Assembly (NCBI GenBank): GCA_934320895.1
Contig: CAKRFY010000003.1
Span: 1-64,000 of the forward strand
From: an uncultured Lachnospiraceae bacterium
GTDB lineage: Bacteria; Bacillota; Clostridia; Lachnospirales; Lachnospiraceae
Direction: 5' to 3'
Length of the DNA: 64,000 nt
This document shows positions 54,760-63,706 of the stretch, one piece after another. The notes beneath the pieces were generated by a model. That model was not told the DNA's origin. It saw only the letters and a list, made by a program, of their open reading frames with translations, and searched no databases. Each line of letters starts with the position of its first letter. The stretch's first letter is position 1. The position numbers were made by a program, and so were the translations under genes.

Positions 54760-54781
54760 CATTTTTTCCTAAATGACAAGG

Positions 54782-54826
54782 GCGTCAATTGGCTTATTAC
54801 ATAAGTTGGTTGGCGCTTTATTATTT
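54782..54826 (+). terminator. Terminator between the kinase-like and permease genes
   Basis: GCGTCAA pairs with TTGGCGC (one G-U), an inner TTAT/ATAA helix helps, and TTTATTATTT follows. The stem is not strong, so partial readthrough to the permease is likely. Confidence 0.55.
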
Positions 54827-54854
54827 AGAATTTGCCGGAAAGGAAATATAGCTT

Positions 54855-57443
54855 ATGGAAAAGAAAACATCAGAATTTGATAAAGTATTTAGTGCGTGGG
54901 ACATACTTGTTATAGCTTTTGGTGCAATGATTGGATGGGGCTGGGTTGTATCAACTGGAGACTGGATCCAGAAAGGTGGAGTGTTTGGAGCTGCGCTTGG
55001 ATTTGCAATGGGTGGTATAATGATATTTTTTGTCGGTCTTACTTATGCCGAACTTACTGCCGCAATGCCACAGTGTGGAGGTGAGCATGTATTTAGTTAT
55101 AAGGCAATGGGACCGGTCGGTTCATATATCTGCACATGGGCTATAATACTTGGTTATGTTAGTGTTGTATGCTTTGAAGCGTGTGCATTGCCGACTATAG
55201 TCAGCAATATTTATCCGCCATTTAATTATCTGCTTGGTAAGGAACCACTTTATGAGGTTGCAGGGTTTCAAATATATCTTTCATGGCTTTTGCTTGCTAT
55301 AATAGTTGCAATAATCATAACTTTTATAAATATCAAAGGCGCAAAAACTGCCGCAAAATTGCAGACGGTACTTACAGTGATCATTGGTGGTGCCGGAATA
55401 CTGCTTATGATAGCATCAGCGTTCAGAGGAAATGTTTCAAATCTTAGTGATCAGATGTTCATCGGTGATATTTTTTCGGAAAAATTTGCATCAACACTTT
55501 CTGTTGCAGTTATGACTCCGTTTTTCTTTATTGGATTTGATGTAATTCCGCAGGCAGCAGAGGAGATAAACGTTCCATTAAAGAAAATAGGAAAAATTCT
55601 TATTTTATCAATATTTTTAGCGGTTGCATTTTATTCGCTTGTAATTATTGCGGTGGGATATGTTCTTAGTTCAAAAGAAATTGCTGCTCAGGTTGCAGAT
55701 CAGAACAGCCTTGTAACTGCATTTGCAATGGGCAAAGCATTTGGATGGCCTATGATGTCTAAAGTACTTATTATAGGTGGTATGTGCGGAATCGTTACAA
55801 GCTGGAATTCGTTTTTACTCGGTGGAAGCCGCGCAATGTATTCAATGGCAGAATCATATATGATACCAAGATTTTTTGTTAAACTTCATCCAAAGTATAA
55901 GACACCTATAAATGCACTTTATCTTATTGGTGCATTGTCAATACTTGCTCCGTTTTGTGGAAGGACAATGCTTGTGTGGATAATGGATGTAGGAAATTTT
56001 GGATGTTGTCTGGCGTATTGTATGGTTGCGATGTCATTTCTTATTTTAAGAAAAAAACAGCCAGATATGCCAAGGCCATATAAGGTCAAACATTATAAGG
56101 TTGTTGGGGCGCTTGCCGTAGTTCTTTCTGGATTTATGGTTGCAATGTATGCAATACCTGGCACAGGCTGTTCACTTGCTCCACAGGAGTGGATTATGGC
56201 TGCTGCCTGGATAGGTCTTGGATTTATATTCTTTTTTGCATGCAAGGCAAAGTATAAAGAAAAGTTTGGTTCACATATTGATGTTGCTGTAGATGATGAA
56301 GACTTTAAGGCACTTGAGAGATCAAATGAAGAAGTAGCTGGAGAGGCAGTTGCATCTACATATGTTATGGATGAGGCACTTTCTAATGCGCTTAGTACAG
56401 CTAGGACAGATGTGGCAGAGATCAAGAAAGAGCCTGAGATGAATTTTGATTTTTGCCTTCCAACAAATGTGTTGTTTGGAAGTGGAAAGATTGAAAAAGT
56501 GGGAGAACTTTTATCTGGATATTGCTTTTTAGGTCAGAATATCGCGCTTATAAATAACGGTAAGGGAAAAAGTGAAAAATTATTTGATAAAGTATGTGAA
56601 CTTCTTGAAAAAACAGGGTTTGCCGTTGAAAGGATAGATGATTTATCAAATGCTACTGAACAGTCGGTTAGTGATATGATAAATAAGAAAAAGTGTAAGG
56701 CTGTTGTTGCTGTTGGAGATAGTTATGCTATGAAGTTTGTAAAAAAAGTTATATCTAAAGGAAAACTTCCAGTTATCATGGTACCTGATTTTAATGGTCT
56801 TGATTGTGTATCAGAAAAGACAGCAGCTGAAGTTGTTATAGTTGATACAGATTATATCACAGCGGACAATGTTTCGAAAGAAAATATTGCAGGCGCAGGA
56901 TATACAGCACTTTGTGGACTTATTGAAACTTACACGTCAAAAAAGGCACAGCCGATATCAGATGCTATAAGCCTTTATGCGATGGATCTTATTTCGGAAA
57001 ATCTTATGACAGCGTATAAAAAGAGTTCCGGATATCTGGCAGCGACTGAGAAGATAGCACTTGCTCTTACAATGGCTGGGATGGCATTTAATATTATGGG
57101 TAGTTCTTATATATATGATATGGATAATGCCATTGCCTCGATTAAAGGAACTGCTCCAGGACAGACAATTCCGGCACTCGCTCCTGAGATTGCGGGCAGA
57201 CTTCATAGGACAAATCATTTTAAGTTTGCAAGAGTTGCAAGAATATTAGGCGGAGTTACAGCAGAAGATTTACAGATCAAGCTTAAGATATTATCGGCAA
57301 ATCTGAATCTGACAGGAAGTTTGGGAAAAATTGGTGTGAAAGATGCAGATATCAAATTGATTATTGAGAAGTTTGTTTCTGACACAAAGGATGGTTCATT
57401 TGATAAAAATGAACTTGAAGATGTTTTGAGTAGTGTTTTGTAA
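54855..57443 (+). CDS. APC amino-acid permease fused to a dead Fe-alcohol-dehydrogenase domain
   Basis: 862 residues in one frame. Residues 1 to about 465 are an APC permease with twelve membrane segments, beginning GAMIGWGWVVSTGDWI (substrate-binding helix 1 region) and with FIGFDVIPQAAEEI later. A helical, acidic linker follows (about 466-528). Residues 529-862 resemble an iron-containing alcohol dehydrogenase, from NFDFCLPTNVLFGSGKIEKV on. Its catalytic features are gone: the GGGSPMD loop is replaced by VAVGDSYAM, the D-x3-H metal pair is Thr684 and Gly688, and the two later His are missing (APGQTIPALAP in place of HG-x2-NA-x-LLP). The intact paralogue is the next gene. The domain may sense NAD(H) or the substrate, or bind the partner enzyme. 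Confidence 0.85.
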   Translation: MEKKTSEFDKVFSAWDILVIAFGAMIGWGWVVSTGDWIQKGGVFGAALGFAMGGIMIFFVGLTYAELTAAMPQCGGEHVFSYKAMGPVGSYICTWAIILGYVSVVCFEACALPTIVSNIYPPFNYLLGKEPLYEVAGFQIYLSWLLLAIIVAIIITFINIKGAKTAAKLQTVLTVIIGGAGILLMIASAFRGNVSNLSDQMFIGDIFSEKFASTLSVAVMTPFFFIGFDVIPQAAEEINVPLKKIGKILILSIFLAVAFYSLVIIAVGYVLSSKEIAAQVADQNSLVTAFAMGKAFGWPMMSKVLIIGGMCGIVTSWNSFLLGGSRAMYSMAESYMIPRFFVKLHPKYKTPINALYLIGALSILAPFCGRTMLVWIMDVGNFGCCLAYCMVAMSFLILRKKQPDMPRPYKVKHYKVVGALAVVLSGFMVAMYAIPGTGCSLAPQEWIMAAAWIGLGFIFFFACKAKYKEKFGSHIDVAVDDEDFKALERSNEEVAGEAVASTYVMDEALSNALSTARTDVAEIKKEPEMNFDFCLPTNVLFGSGKIEKVGELLSGYCFLGQNIALINNGKGKSEKLFDKVCELLEKTGFAVERIDDLSNATEQSVSDMINKKKCKAVVAVGDSYAMKFVKKVISKGKLPVIMVPDFNGLDCVSEKTAAEVVIVDTDYITADNVSKENIAGAGYTALCGLIETYTSKKAQPISDAISLYAMDLISENLMTAYKKSSGYLAATEKIALALTMAGMAFNIMGSSYIYDMDNAIASIKGTAPGQTIPALAPEIAGRLHRTNHFKFARVARILGGVTAEDLQIKLKILSANLNLTGSLGKIGVKDADIKLIIEKFVSDTKDGSFDKNELEDVLSSVL

Positions 57444-57482
57444 AAGAAGGTTGATTAGTGAAAAATTAGGAGGACATATAAC

Positions 57483-58667
57483 ATGAAAAGTTTTTCGTTT
57501 TCAGTACCACAGGATATTATTGTAGGAAAAGGATGTATTTCAAAACTGCCTGAAGTTGCAGGAAAAATGGGAGGTAAGCATGCACTCATTATATCAGGAC
57601 CGCATCTTGAAAAAATGGGTGTAGTACAAAAAGCTGTTGATTATCTTACAGAGGCGGGAATTGATGCGGATGTATTTACTGATGTTGAGGGAAATCCATC
57701 AGTAACAACAGTAGATAAGGCCACAGATAAGTATAAGGAATGTGGTGCAGATTTTATTGTTGCATTTGGCGGTGGTTCTCCTATGGATGTTGCCAAGGCT
57801 GTGGCTGTAGTAGGAAAGTATGGTGGAAGTATTACTGAATATGAAGGGGCACATAAAGTGCCGGGAAAGACAATTCCACTTGTTGCAATTCCTACGACAG
57901 CGGGAACTGGTTCTGAAGTTACTGCATTTTCTGTAATAACAGACCATAGCAGGGATTATAAGCTTACAGTGTTTAGTTATGAGTTGCTTCCGGCTTATGC
58001 ACTTCTTGATCCGGAACTTATAATGACAGCACCGGCTTCGGTTACAGCGGCTTGTGGAATAGATGCATTTATACATGCAGAGGAAGCCTATGTTTCCACA
58101 GACGCTTCACCATTTTCGGATGCAATGGCAGAAAAGGCAATGGAACTTATAGGTGGAAATATAAGAAGGTTTGTGGCAAACAGAGGGGATGCTGAAGCGG
58201 CAGAGGCTATGATGGTTGGTTCGCTTTTTGCAGGAATTGCATTTTCTTATGCGAGACTTGGAAATGTGCATGCGATGAGTCATCCTGTAAGTGCGTATTT
58301 TGATGTACCTCATGGCGTTGCTAATGCAGTACTTTTACCTGTTATTGTAGAATATAATGCGCTTGCTGACCATGGAAGATATAGAAAAATTTATAATTAT
58401 ATAAGTCAGATTCCTGCATATGAAGATGAATTTGAGTCTATGATGCTGGTTGATGCAGTCAGGGAACTTAATGAGGCTATTGGGATACCTGCAACACTTT
58501 TTGAAGCAATAAATAATGCAAGCAGAAATGGAGAAATTTCAATAGAGGAGATAGAAAGTAAGATAAAGCCTATGGCAGCAGATGCAATGAAGAGTGGCAA
58601 TATAGCAGTAAATCCAAGATCATCACAGCAGTGTGATATAGAAGCTCTATATAGACAGGCACTATAA
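57483..58667 (+). CDS. Iron-containing alcohol dehydrogenase
   Basis: 394 residues, full catalytic set. GGGSPMD (about 97-103) binds NAD, PTTAGTGSEVT is the family signature, and metal ligands are Asp194, His198, His263 (or His267) and His277 in GIDAFIHA, HAMSHPV and VPHG. It would reduce an aldehyde (or semialdehyde) to the alcohol. The aminotransferase upstream could supply such an aldehyde, for example succinate semialdehyde from GABA. The start at 57483 follows TTAGGAGG. It closes the locus and is followed by a bidirectional terminator. Confidence 0.92.
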   Translation: MKSFSFSVPQDIIVGKGCISKLPEVAGKMGGKHALIISGPHLEKMGVVQKAVDYLTEAGIDADVFTDVEGNPSVTTVDKATDKYKECGADFIVAFGGGSPMDVAKAVAVVGKYGGSITEYEGAHKVPGKTIPLVAIPTTAGTGSEVTAFSVITDHSRDYKLTVFSYELLPAYALLDPELIMTAPASVTAACGIDAFIHAEEAYVSTDASPFSDAMAEKAMELIGGNIRRFVANRGDAEAAEAMMVGSLFAGIAFSYARLGNVHAMSHPVSAYFDVPHGVANAVLLPVIVEYNALADHGRYRKIYNYISQIPAYEDEFESMMLVDAVRELNEAIGIPATLFEAINNASRNGEISIEEIESKIKPMAADAMKSGNIAVNPRSSQQCDIEALYRQAL

Positions 58668-58690
58668 AATATAAATATCATACAAAGAAA

Positions 58691-58774
58691 AACATGTCTT
58701 TTATTTAACACTATCAGGCAAGTGACAGAGCGTATTGCTAATGTCTGCTTGACTATATAAAAGACATGTTTTTT
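58691..58774. terminator. Bidirectional terminator with a repeat in its loop
   Basis: AACATGTCTTTTAT (58691-58704) and ATAAAAGACATGTT (58757-58770) are perfect 14-bp arms with T-runs outside on both strands. The 52-base loop is exactly repeat copy D. It lies between the stops of two convergent genes (58667 and 58782). Confidence 0.8.
58705..58756. repeat. Interspersed hairpin repeat, copy D
   Basis: TTAACACTATCAGGCAAGTG then ACAGAGCGTATTGCTAATGT and CTGCTTGACTATA. CAAG and CTTG at its ends can pair. The copy is bounded exactly by the terminator arms. Confidence 0.7.
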
Positions 58775-58781
58775 GTGTTTT

Positions 58782-59303
58782 CTATTCTACCGACAGTTCG
58801 CTAAAGAGAAAACTGTAGATTTTTTCATTCTTTTTTTTGAAATTTTCACATACCTGAATTGCTTCTTCCTCAGTTGGAACATTTATTGCAACCTCTAAAA
58901 GCGTGCTTCCACGTTCGACTAAAGAACAGCGTGCTATGTACTCTTTATTTTTTACATGTGTATAATCAGTATGTACAGATGTGCTTTCGACAATACTTAC
59001 TCTATTTTCAGAAAGATACTTTCTTATCTGTGCTTTTGTATCATCAGGAAGCTGTTTTCCAAAGAATGTAAGTATCTCCTGGCCGGCAGGCATTATCTTA
59101 TAATATGATGTAGAATGTGTTTGTTCACTTTCTATCATATCGTCCTCGAGAAGATTTGTAAGTGTTTCCTGAATTGAAAAATAATCAGTGTAATTGTTTC
59201 TCAAAATGAAATCAGAAATTATCGCATTTGACATTGGCTGTCTTGTCAGACTTAAAAAATAAAGTATTATCAGTTTATACAGCTTGCGTGATTCCGGTGT
59301 CAT
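58782..59303 (-). CDS. DUF4364 family protein
   Basis: 173 residues, soluble. It begins with a winged-helix-like part (KLIILYFLSLTRQPMSNAII, later TNLLEDDMIESEQ) followed by a beta-rich C-terminal half. The DUF4364 family is common in Clostridia and is thought to be a transcription-regulator-like protein; its target is unknown. Its ATG at 59303 overlaps the stop of the radical SAM gene by one base, so the two are coupled. A terminator lies just past its stop. Confidence 0.82.
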   Translation of the reverse strand: MTPESRKLYKLIILYFLSLTRQPMSNAIISDFILRNNYTDYFSIQETLTNLLEDDMIESEQTHSTSYYKIMPAGQEILTFFGKQLPDDTKAQIRKYLSENRVSIVESTSVHTDYTHVKNKEYIARCSLVERGSTLLEVAINVPTEEEAIQVCENFKKKNEKIYSFLFSELSVE

Positions 59304-60262
59304 TAAAATCCCCCATTTCTAAAATTTTGTCCCTGATATATGCCACGTACCTTTAATTCATGGCTCAGGGTATTTAATACAAGTCGCTTGTTTTTGCTCC
59401 ATTCAGGTGCTATAAGTAAATCTTTTGGACCATCTCCGGTAAGTCTGTGTATTACTATGTCAGGCGAGAGGTGCATTATACATTTACACAATATATCTAT
59501 GTATTCATCCATTGTTAATATATGGAAATTTCTGATCATGCCGGCAAGGGCAGTATTTTTTAAAACATGAAGAAGCTGTAGCTTTATGCCCTGAATATCC
59601 ATAGTGTTAAGATAATCTATTGTTTTAAAAAAATCCGATTCTGTTTCATGGGGAAGTCCTATTATAACATGAACGATAACAGTTATATTTCTCTTCCTGA
59701 GTTCGTGAACTGTTTCTTCAAATACATTGAGTGTATAAGCACGATTTATAAGAGCAGCAGTTTCTTCATGCATTGTCTGGAGACCAAGTTCTATCCATAC
59801 AGGTTTTATATGATTAAGTCTTTCAATAAGGTTATATATTTCCTTGTTGAAGCAGTCAGGTCTTGTGGCGATTGAAAGAGCTGATATAAGAGGATGGTTT
59901 ACTGCCTGTGAAAAAATATTTTCAAGGTATGAAACGGGAGCATATGTATTTGAAAATGACTGGAAATATGCTATAAATTTTTCTCCGACAAATTTACCGT
60001 TTGCCTTTAGTGAGTTTATGCCACTTTCAATCTGTTTTGTTATGTCATTATCTTTATCGTGCTTTGCAGCAAAATCACCCGAACCACCATTACTACAGAA
60101 TATACAGCCGCCTGTGGAGACCGTGCCATCACGGTTTGGACAGCTCATGCCTCCATCGAGAGCAACTTTGTATACTTTTTCGCCGAAAGTTTGCTTTAAA
60201 TAATAATCCAGAGAATAGTAAGGTTTCTCACCCCACCGTCTGATATGTTCGTTTTTCTTCAT
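59303..60262 (-). CDS. TIGR01212-type radical SAM protein (YhcC-like)
   Basis: 319 residues. RRWGEKPYYSLDYYLKQTFG at the start and MSCPNRDGTVSTGGCIFC (about 40-57) hold the cluster Cys residues in this family's spacing; FIAYFQSFSNTYAP and IGLPHETESDF follow. It binds a [4Fe-4S] cluster and S-adenosylmethionine; the substrate is not settled. It lies 3 bases after the malic enzyme stop and overlaps the DUF4364 gene by one base, so the three form an operon. Confidence 0.9.
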   Translation of the reverse strand: MKKNEHIRRWGEKPYYSLDYYLKQTFGEKVYKVALDGGMSCPNRDGTVSTGGCIFCSNGGSGDFAAKHDKDNDITKQIESGINSLKANGKFVGEKFIAYFQSFSNTYAPVSYLENIFSQAVNHPLISALSIATRPDCFNKEIYNLIERLNHIKPVWIELGLQTMHEETAALINRAYTLNVFEETVHELRKRNITVIVHVIIGLPHETESDFFKTIDYLNTMDIQGIKLQLLHVLKNTALAGMIRNFHILTMDEYIDILCKCIMHLSPDIVIHRLTGDGPKDLLIAPEWSKNKRLVLNTLSHELKVRGIYQGQNFRNGGF

Positions 60263-60265
60263 ATA

Positions 60266-61417
60266 TTATTTAATATTAGCTTTTACAGCCTGAGAAACTA
60301 CATCTGCTACACGAGGGTCAAATGCTTCAGGCATTATATTGTCTTCATTTAAATCTTTTTCATCTACAAGTCCTGCAATCGCAAGAGCAGCAGCAAGTTT
60401 CATTTCCTCAGTAATCTGTTTTGCATGACCTTCAAGTGCACCCTTAAAGATACCAGGGAATGCAACGACATTGTTTACCTGATTAGGGAAATCTGAGCGA
60501 CCTGTACCTACAACTTTTGCGCCCGCTTTCTTTGCTACATCAGGCATGATCTCAGGAACAGGATTTGCCATGGCAAAAAGAATAGCGTCTTTATTCATGC
60601 TCTTAACCATATCTTCAGAAACGATACCAGGAGCTGATACTCCGACAAAAATATCTGCACCCTTAAGGGCATCTGCGAGAGTGCCAGTTTTGCCAGTGAG
60701 GTTTGTAACTTCCATCATTTCCTTCTGCATCCAGTTAAGGTCGTCACTTGCTTTTGAGAGGATACCCGACTTGTCACACATAACAACATCCTTGAAGCCG
60801 TATCTGAGAAGAAGTTTTGTGATGGCAACTCCGGCAGAACCAGCACCATTCACAACGACATGACATTCTTCTTTTGTTTTTCCTACAACTTTAAGACCGT
60901 TTATAATACCCGCGAGAACAACGATAGCGGTACCGTGCTGATCATCATGGAAAACAGGTATGTCAAGGGCTTCTTTTAATCGTGTCTCTATTTCAAAACA
61001 TCTTGGAGCAGATATATCTTCAAGGTTGATGCCGCCAAAAGCAGGGGCGATATTTATAACAGTCTTGATGATTTCTTCTGTATCCTGAGTATCAAGACAG
61101 ATAGGAAATGCATTTACATTACCAAATTCCTTAAACAAAACAGCTTTACCTTCCATAACAGGCATGGCAGCCTCTGGGCCTATATTGCCTAAACCTAAAA
61201 CTGCACTTCCGTCAGAAACAACGGCAACAGTGTTTGATTTGATAGTATAGTTGTAAGCTTCTTTTTTATCTTTTGCAATTATCTTGCAAGGTTCAGCAAC
61301 ACCGGGAGTATATGCGATAGCAAGGTCTTCTCTTGACTTTACATGGCATTTAGGTGTCGTATCGATCTTTCCGTTCCATTCTTTGTGAAGTGCAATAGCT
61401 TTTTCGCTGTTTGTCAT
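60266..61417 (-). CDS. Malic enzyme (malate dehydrogenase, decarboxylating)
   Basis: 383 residues, the short bacterial form without a C-terminal phosphotransacetylase domain. YTPGVAEPC (about 32-40) and the catalytic Tyr/Lys region, [15 protein letters not shown] (about 150-164), [12 protein letters not shown] as the NAD(P) loop, and [10 protein letters not shown] are all present. It converts malate to pyruvate and CO2 with NAD(P)+. ATG at 61417 follows GGAGGAT. Cofactor choice is not clear from the loop. Confidence 0.94.
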   Translation of the reverse strand: MTNSEKAIALHKEWNGKIDTTPKCHVKSREDLAIAYTPGVAEPCKIIAKDKKEAYNYTIKSNTVAVVSDGSAVLGLGNIGPEAAMPVMEGKAVLFKEFGNVNAFPICLDTQDTEEIIKTVINIAPAFGGINLEDISAPRCFEIETRLKEALDIPVFHDDQHGTAIVVLAGIINGLKVVGKTKEECHVVVNGAGSAGVAITKLLLRYGFKDVVMCDKSGILSKASDDLNWMQKEMMEVTNLTGKTGTLADALKGADIFVGVSAPGIVSEDMVKSMNKDAILFAMANPVPEIMPDVAKKAGAKVVGTGRSDFPNQVNNVVAFPGIFKGALEGHAKQITEEMKLAAALAIAGLVDEKDLNEDNIMPEAFDPRVADVVSQAVKANIK

Positions 61418-61584
61418 TTTTATATCCTCCGTTTTGTTTTATTAATAGGTATTGCGAAAATTTTATATCTGCAAGTTTAAGAATATATATTATGTCAATT
61501 TCACAAATACCTGATTTTATAAAAAATACTACATATATAAGAATACCATATCTAGAAAGTTTGGTCAAAAAATATAAATAGGTG

Positions 61585-61613
61585 TTGACTTTTTTGAAAA
61601 ACTGTACTACAGT
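61585..61613 (+). promoter_or_regulatory. Promoter of the GntR-ABC operon
   Basis: TTGACT at 61585-61590, 17-base spacer, TACAGT at 61608-61613. It immediately precedes the inverted repeat 61613-61644. Confidence 0.6.
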
Positions 61614-61644
61614 ATTATTGTACTAAGTAAGTAATACAATAATA
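61613..61644. promoter_or_regulatory. Putative GntR/YtrA-type operator
   Basis: TATTATTGTA and TACAATAATA form a perfect 10-bp inverted repeat with a 12-base spacer, starting at the -10 box. The regulator gene is 29 bases downstream, so autorepression is likely. Confidence 0.6.
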
Positions 61645-61672
61645 CAATGTAAAAAGAGAGGAGGCTATATGG

Positions 61673-62038
61673 TTGGTTTGGAAATTCAATGATGAACAGC
61701 CCATTTATCAACAGATAATCAGTCAGATAAAAGAGCGTATAGTGGCTGGGGAGTGGAAAGCTGGAGATAAATTAAAGTCAGTAAGGGAACTGGCGCTGGA
61801 GGCAGGTGTCAATCCAAATACGATGCAGAAAGCACTTGCCGAACTTGAGAGGGAAGGCCTTGTTTATTCGCAGAGGACGGCAGGGCGTTTTGTATCAGAT
61901 AGTAAGGAAAAGACAGACAGGTTACAGGAGGAGATGACGATGGAGTGTATAAAGACATTTGTTGCTCAGATGGAAAAGATGGGATATGGGAAGGAGCAGA
62001 TAATCGAACTACTGAAAAAATATATATCTCAAAATTAG
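61673..62038 (+). CDS. GntR-family regulator, YtrA subfamily
   Basis: 121 residues. PIYQQIISQIKERIVAGEW and LKSVRELALEAGVNPNTMQK form the winged-helix domain; a short helical tail of about 45 residues replaces the large effector domain of other GntR proteins. YtrA-type regulators repress their own operon with ABC genes, as the layout here suggests. The start is a TTG at 61673, nine bases after GAGGAGG; a nearer ATG at 61669 is out of frame and hits a stop after seven codons. Confidence 0.9.
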   Translation: MVWKFNDEQPIYQQIISQIKERIVAGEWKAGDKLKSVRELALEAGVNPNTMQKALAELEREGLVYSQRTAGRFVSDSKEKTDRLQEEMTMECIKTFVAQMEKMGYGKEQIIELLKKYISQN

Positions 62039-62097
62039 AGATTAGTGTGAAAAATCCATATATGTAAGATTTTTTACACTATGCACAAAAAAATGTG

Positions 62098-62165
62098 TGC
62101 AGCATAAAAGTATATGCAGCATAAAAGTATATGCAGCATAAAAATTTATGCAGGAAAATTTTATA
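62098..62165. repeat. 17-bp tandem repeats upstream of the ABC ATPase
   Basis: Units at 62098-62114 and 62115-62131 are identical (TGCAGCATAAAAGTATA); the third, 62132-62148, differs at two bases; a partial unit follows. They lie in the 166-base gap between the regulator and the ATPase. Confidence 0.8.
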
Positions 62166-62204
62166 CCATGCACAGAAGGTTGTGCGGAATGGAGGTATCA
62201 TAAA

Positions 62205-62897
62205 ATGATAGTGGAATGTGAAAATCTATCGAAAGGCTATGGAAGAGTAAAGGCACTTGATAATCTAAATCTTAAGATTGAAAGCGGAAAGATAGTAGGA
62301 CTTTTAGGGCCGAATGGTCACGGAAAGACGACTCTTATAAAGACATTGAGTGGACTTTTGAGTCAGGATAAAGGAAATGCACTGATAGATGGAAAAAAAG
62401 TCGGAGTTGACACAAAGAAAATAGTATCGTATCTGCCAGAGCGAAGTTATCTCTCTCCGGGAATGAAGATTAAGGAAGTAGTAAGCTTTTTTGAGGAATT
62501 TTATGAGGACTTTGATGTCAAAAAAGCATATGCCATGCTTAATGAGCTAAATCTTGATAAGGAGAGCAGATTGAAATCCCTTTCAAAAGGAAACAGAGAG
62601 AAAGTTCAGCTTATCATGGTTATGAGCAGAAAAGCAAAGCTTTATCTGCTTGATGAACCTATGGGTGGTGTTGACCCGGCTGCAAGGGATTATATTTTAA
62701 GGACTATAATAAGCAATTATACTGAGGATGCCACGGTTATCATATCTACACATCTTATTCAGGATGTTGAGCAGATACTTGATGAGGTTATCTTTTTAAA
62801 ACAGGGAAAGGTGATGCTTCACAGGGATGTGGATGAACTCAGGATGGAAAAGAAAAAGTCAGTTGATACTTTATTCAGGGAGGTATTTTCATGTTAA
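62205..62897 (+). CDS. ABC transporter ATP-binding protein (YtrB-like)
   Basis: 230 residues. Walker A LGPNGHGKTTLI (about 33-44; His in place of the usual Ala/Ser), signature SLSKGNREKVQ, Walker B LYLLDEPMGGVD, and ISTHLIQD. It pairs with the following permease (7-base overlap). The closest type is the YtrB-like ATPase of GntR-controlled operons that respond to envelope stress. ATG at 62205 follows GGAGG; earlier in-frame starts lie in the tandem repeats. Confidence 0.9.
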   Translation: MIVECENLSKGYGRVKALDNLNLKIESGKIVGLLGPNGHGKTTLIKTLSGLLSQDKGNALIDGKKVGVDTKKIVSYLPERSYLSPGMKIKEVVSFFEEFYEDFDVKKAYAMLNELNLDKESRLKSLSKGNREKVQLIMVMSRKAKLYLLDEPMGGVDPAARDYILRTIISNYTEDATVIISTHLIQDVEQILDEVIFLKQGKVMLHRDVDELRMEKKKSVDTLFREVFSC

Positions 62898-63706
62898 GAA
62901 AACTTATAAAATATGATATAAAGTCAAATATAAAGATTATTGCAGGGACATATAGTTTTATAACATTGTTTTCAATATTACACCTTATCATGTATAAACT
63001 GTCAGCTGCTTATCCGTTGGCAGTGCAGTGGGGACTACTGGAGAAGTTCACATTTATATTTCATATTTTAGGAATAGGTGTGGGATTTGGTATTACACTG
63101 GTAGCGTGTGTGCTGTATTTTAGAAAAAATATGTTTAAAGATGAAGGCTATCTGACACATACACTTCCGGCGAGTGAGGGAACCATTTTTACAAGTAAAT
63201 ATCTGTCAACAGTCATACTTTTTCTGATAAACATAGCAGGTGCATATATTACTATAGCTATATCGACAGGAAAAGTGTTCTGGTGTGGAACGATATTGAG
63301 AGAAATAGCGGAAAGTATGAAAGAAAGCGGCTTTAATACAATGAATATATGGCTTGTTACGGCTTCGATGATAGTTGGAGGTCTTTTTGCGATAATCCAG
63401 ATGTTCGGAGCGATAACGATAGGATATTCAGTCGCAAAGAAAATGAATAAAGATATCATGTCATTTATCGTATATTTTGCAGGTTATATCATTATGCAGG
63501 GGATTTCAATAGGTATAATTGCTGTTTGTGCAGTTAGAAGAGGAATGGTAACACAGATACTGAACAATGAATCATCGGATATTAGTGCGTTAAGTGTTTA
63601 TATGAGTGATGTTTTGTGTGGAAGTCTTGTGCTTATGATAGTGATGACTGTTTTCTACTATTTTATAAGTGTACATCTTTTAAACAAAAAGCTTAATCTT
63701 GATTAG
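62891..63706 (+). CDS. ABC transporter permease
   Basis: 271 residues with six to seven membrane segments. FKDEGYLTHTLPASEGTIFTSKY near residue 80-100 (in outline) is a stretch seen in ABC-2-type permeases of this kind in Lachnospiraceae. No binding protein is present. It completes a GntR-ATPase-permease operon, likely an exporter or a stress-resistance system. ATG overlaps the ATPase end by 7 bases. Confidence 0.78.
   Translation: MLRKLIKYDIKSNIKIIAGTYSFITLFSILHLIMYKLSAAYPLAVQWGLLEKFTFIFHILGIGVGFGITLVACVLYFRKNMFKDEGYLTHTLPASEGTIFTSKYLSTVILFLINIAGAYITIAISTGKVFWCGTILREIAESMKESGFNTMNIWLVTASMIVGGLFAIIQMFGAITIGYSVAKKMNKDIMSFIVYFAGYIIMQGISIGIIAVCAVRRGMVTQILNNESSDISALSVYMSDVLCGSLVLMIVMTVFYYFISVHLLNKKLNLD

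Noticed and set aside
62098..62165. CRISPR-like array
   Set aside because: The 17-bp units are contiguous with no spacers and no cas genes are near.
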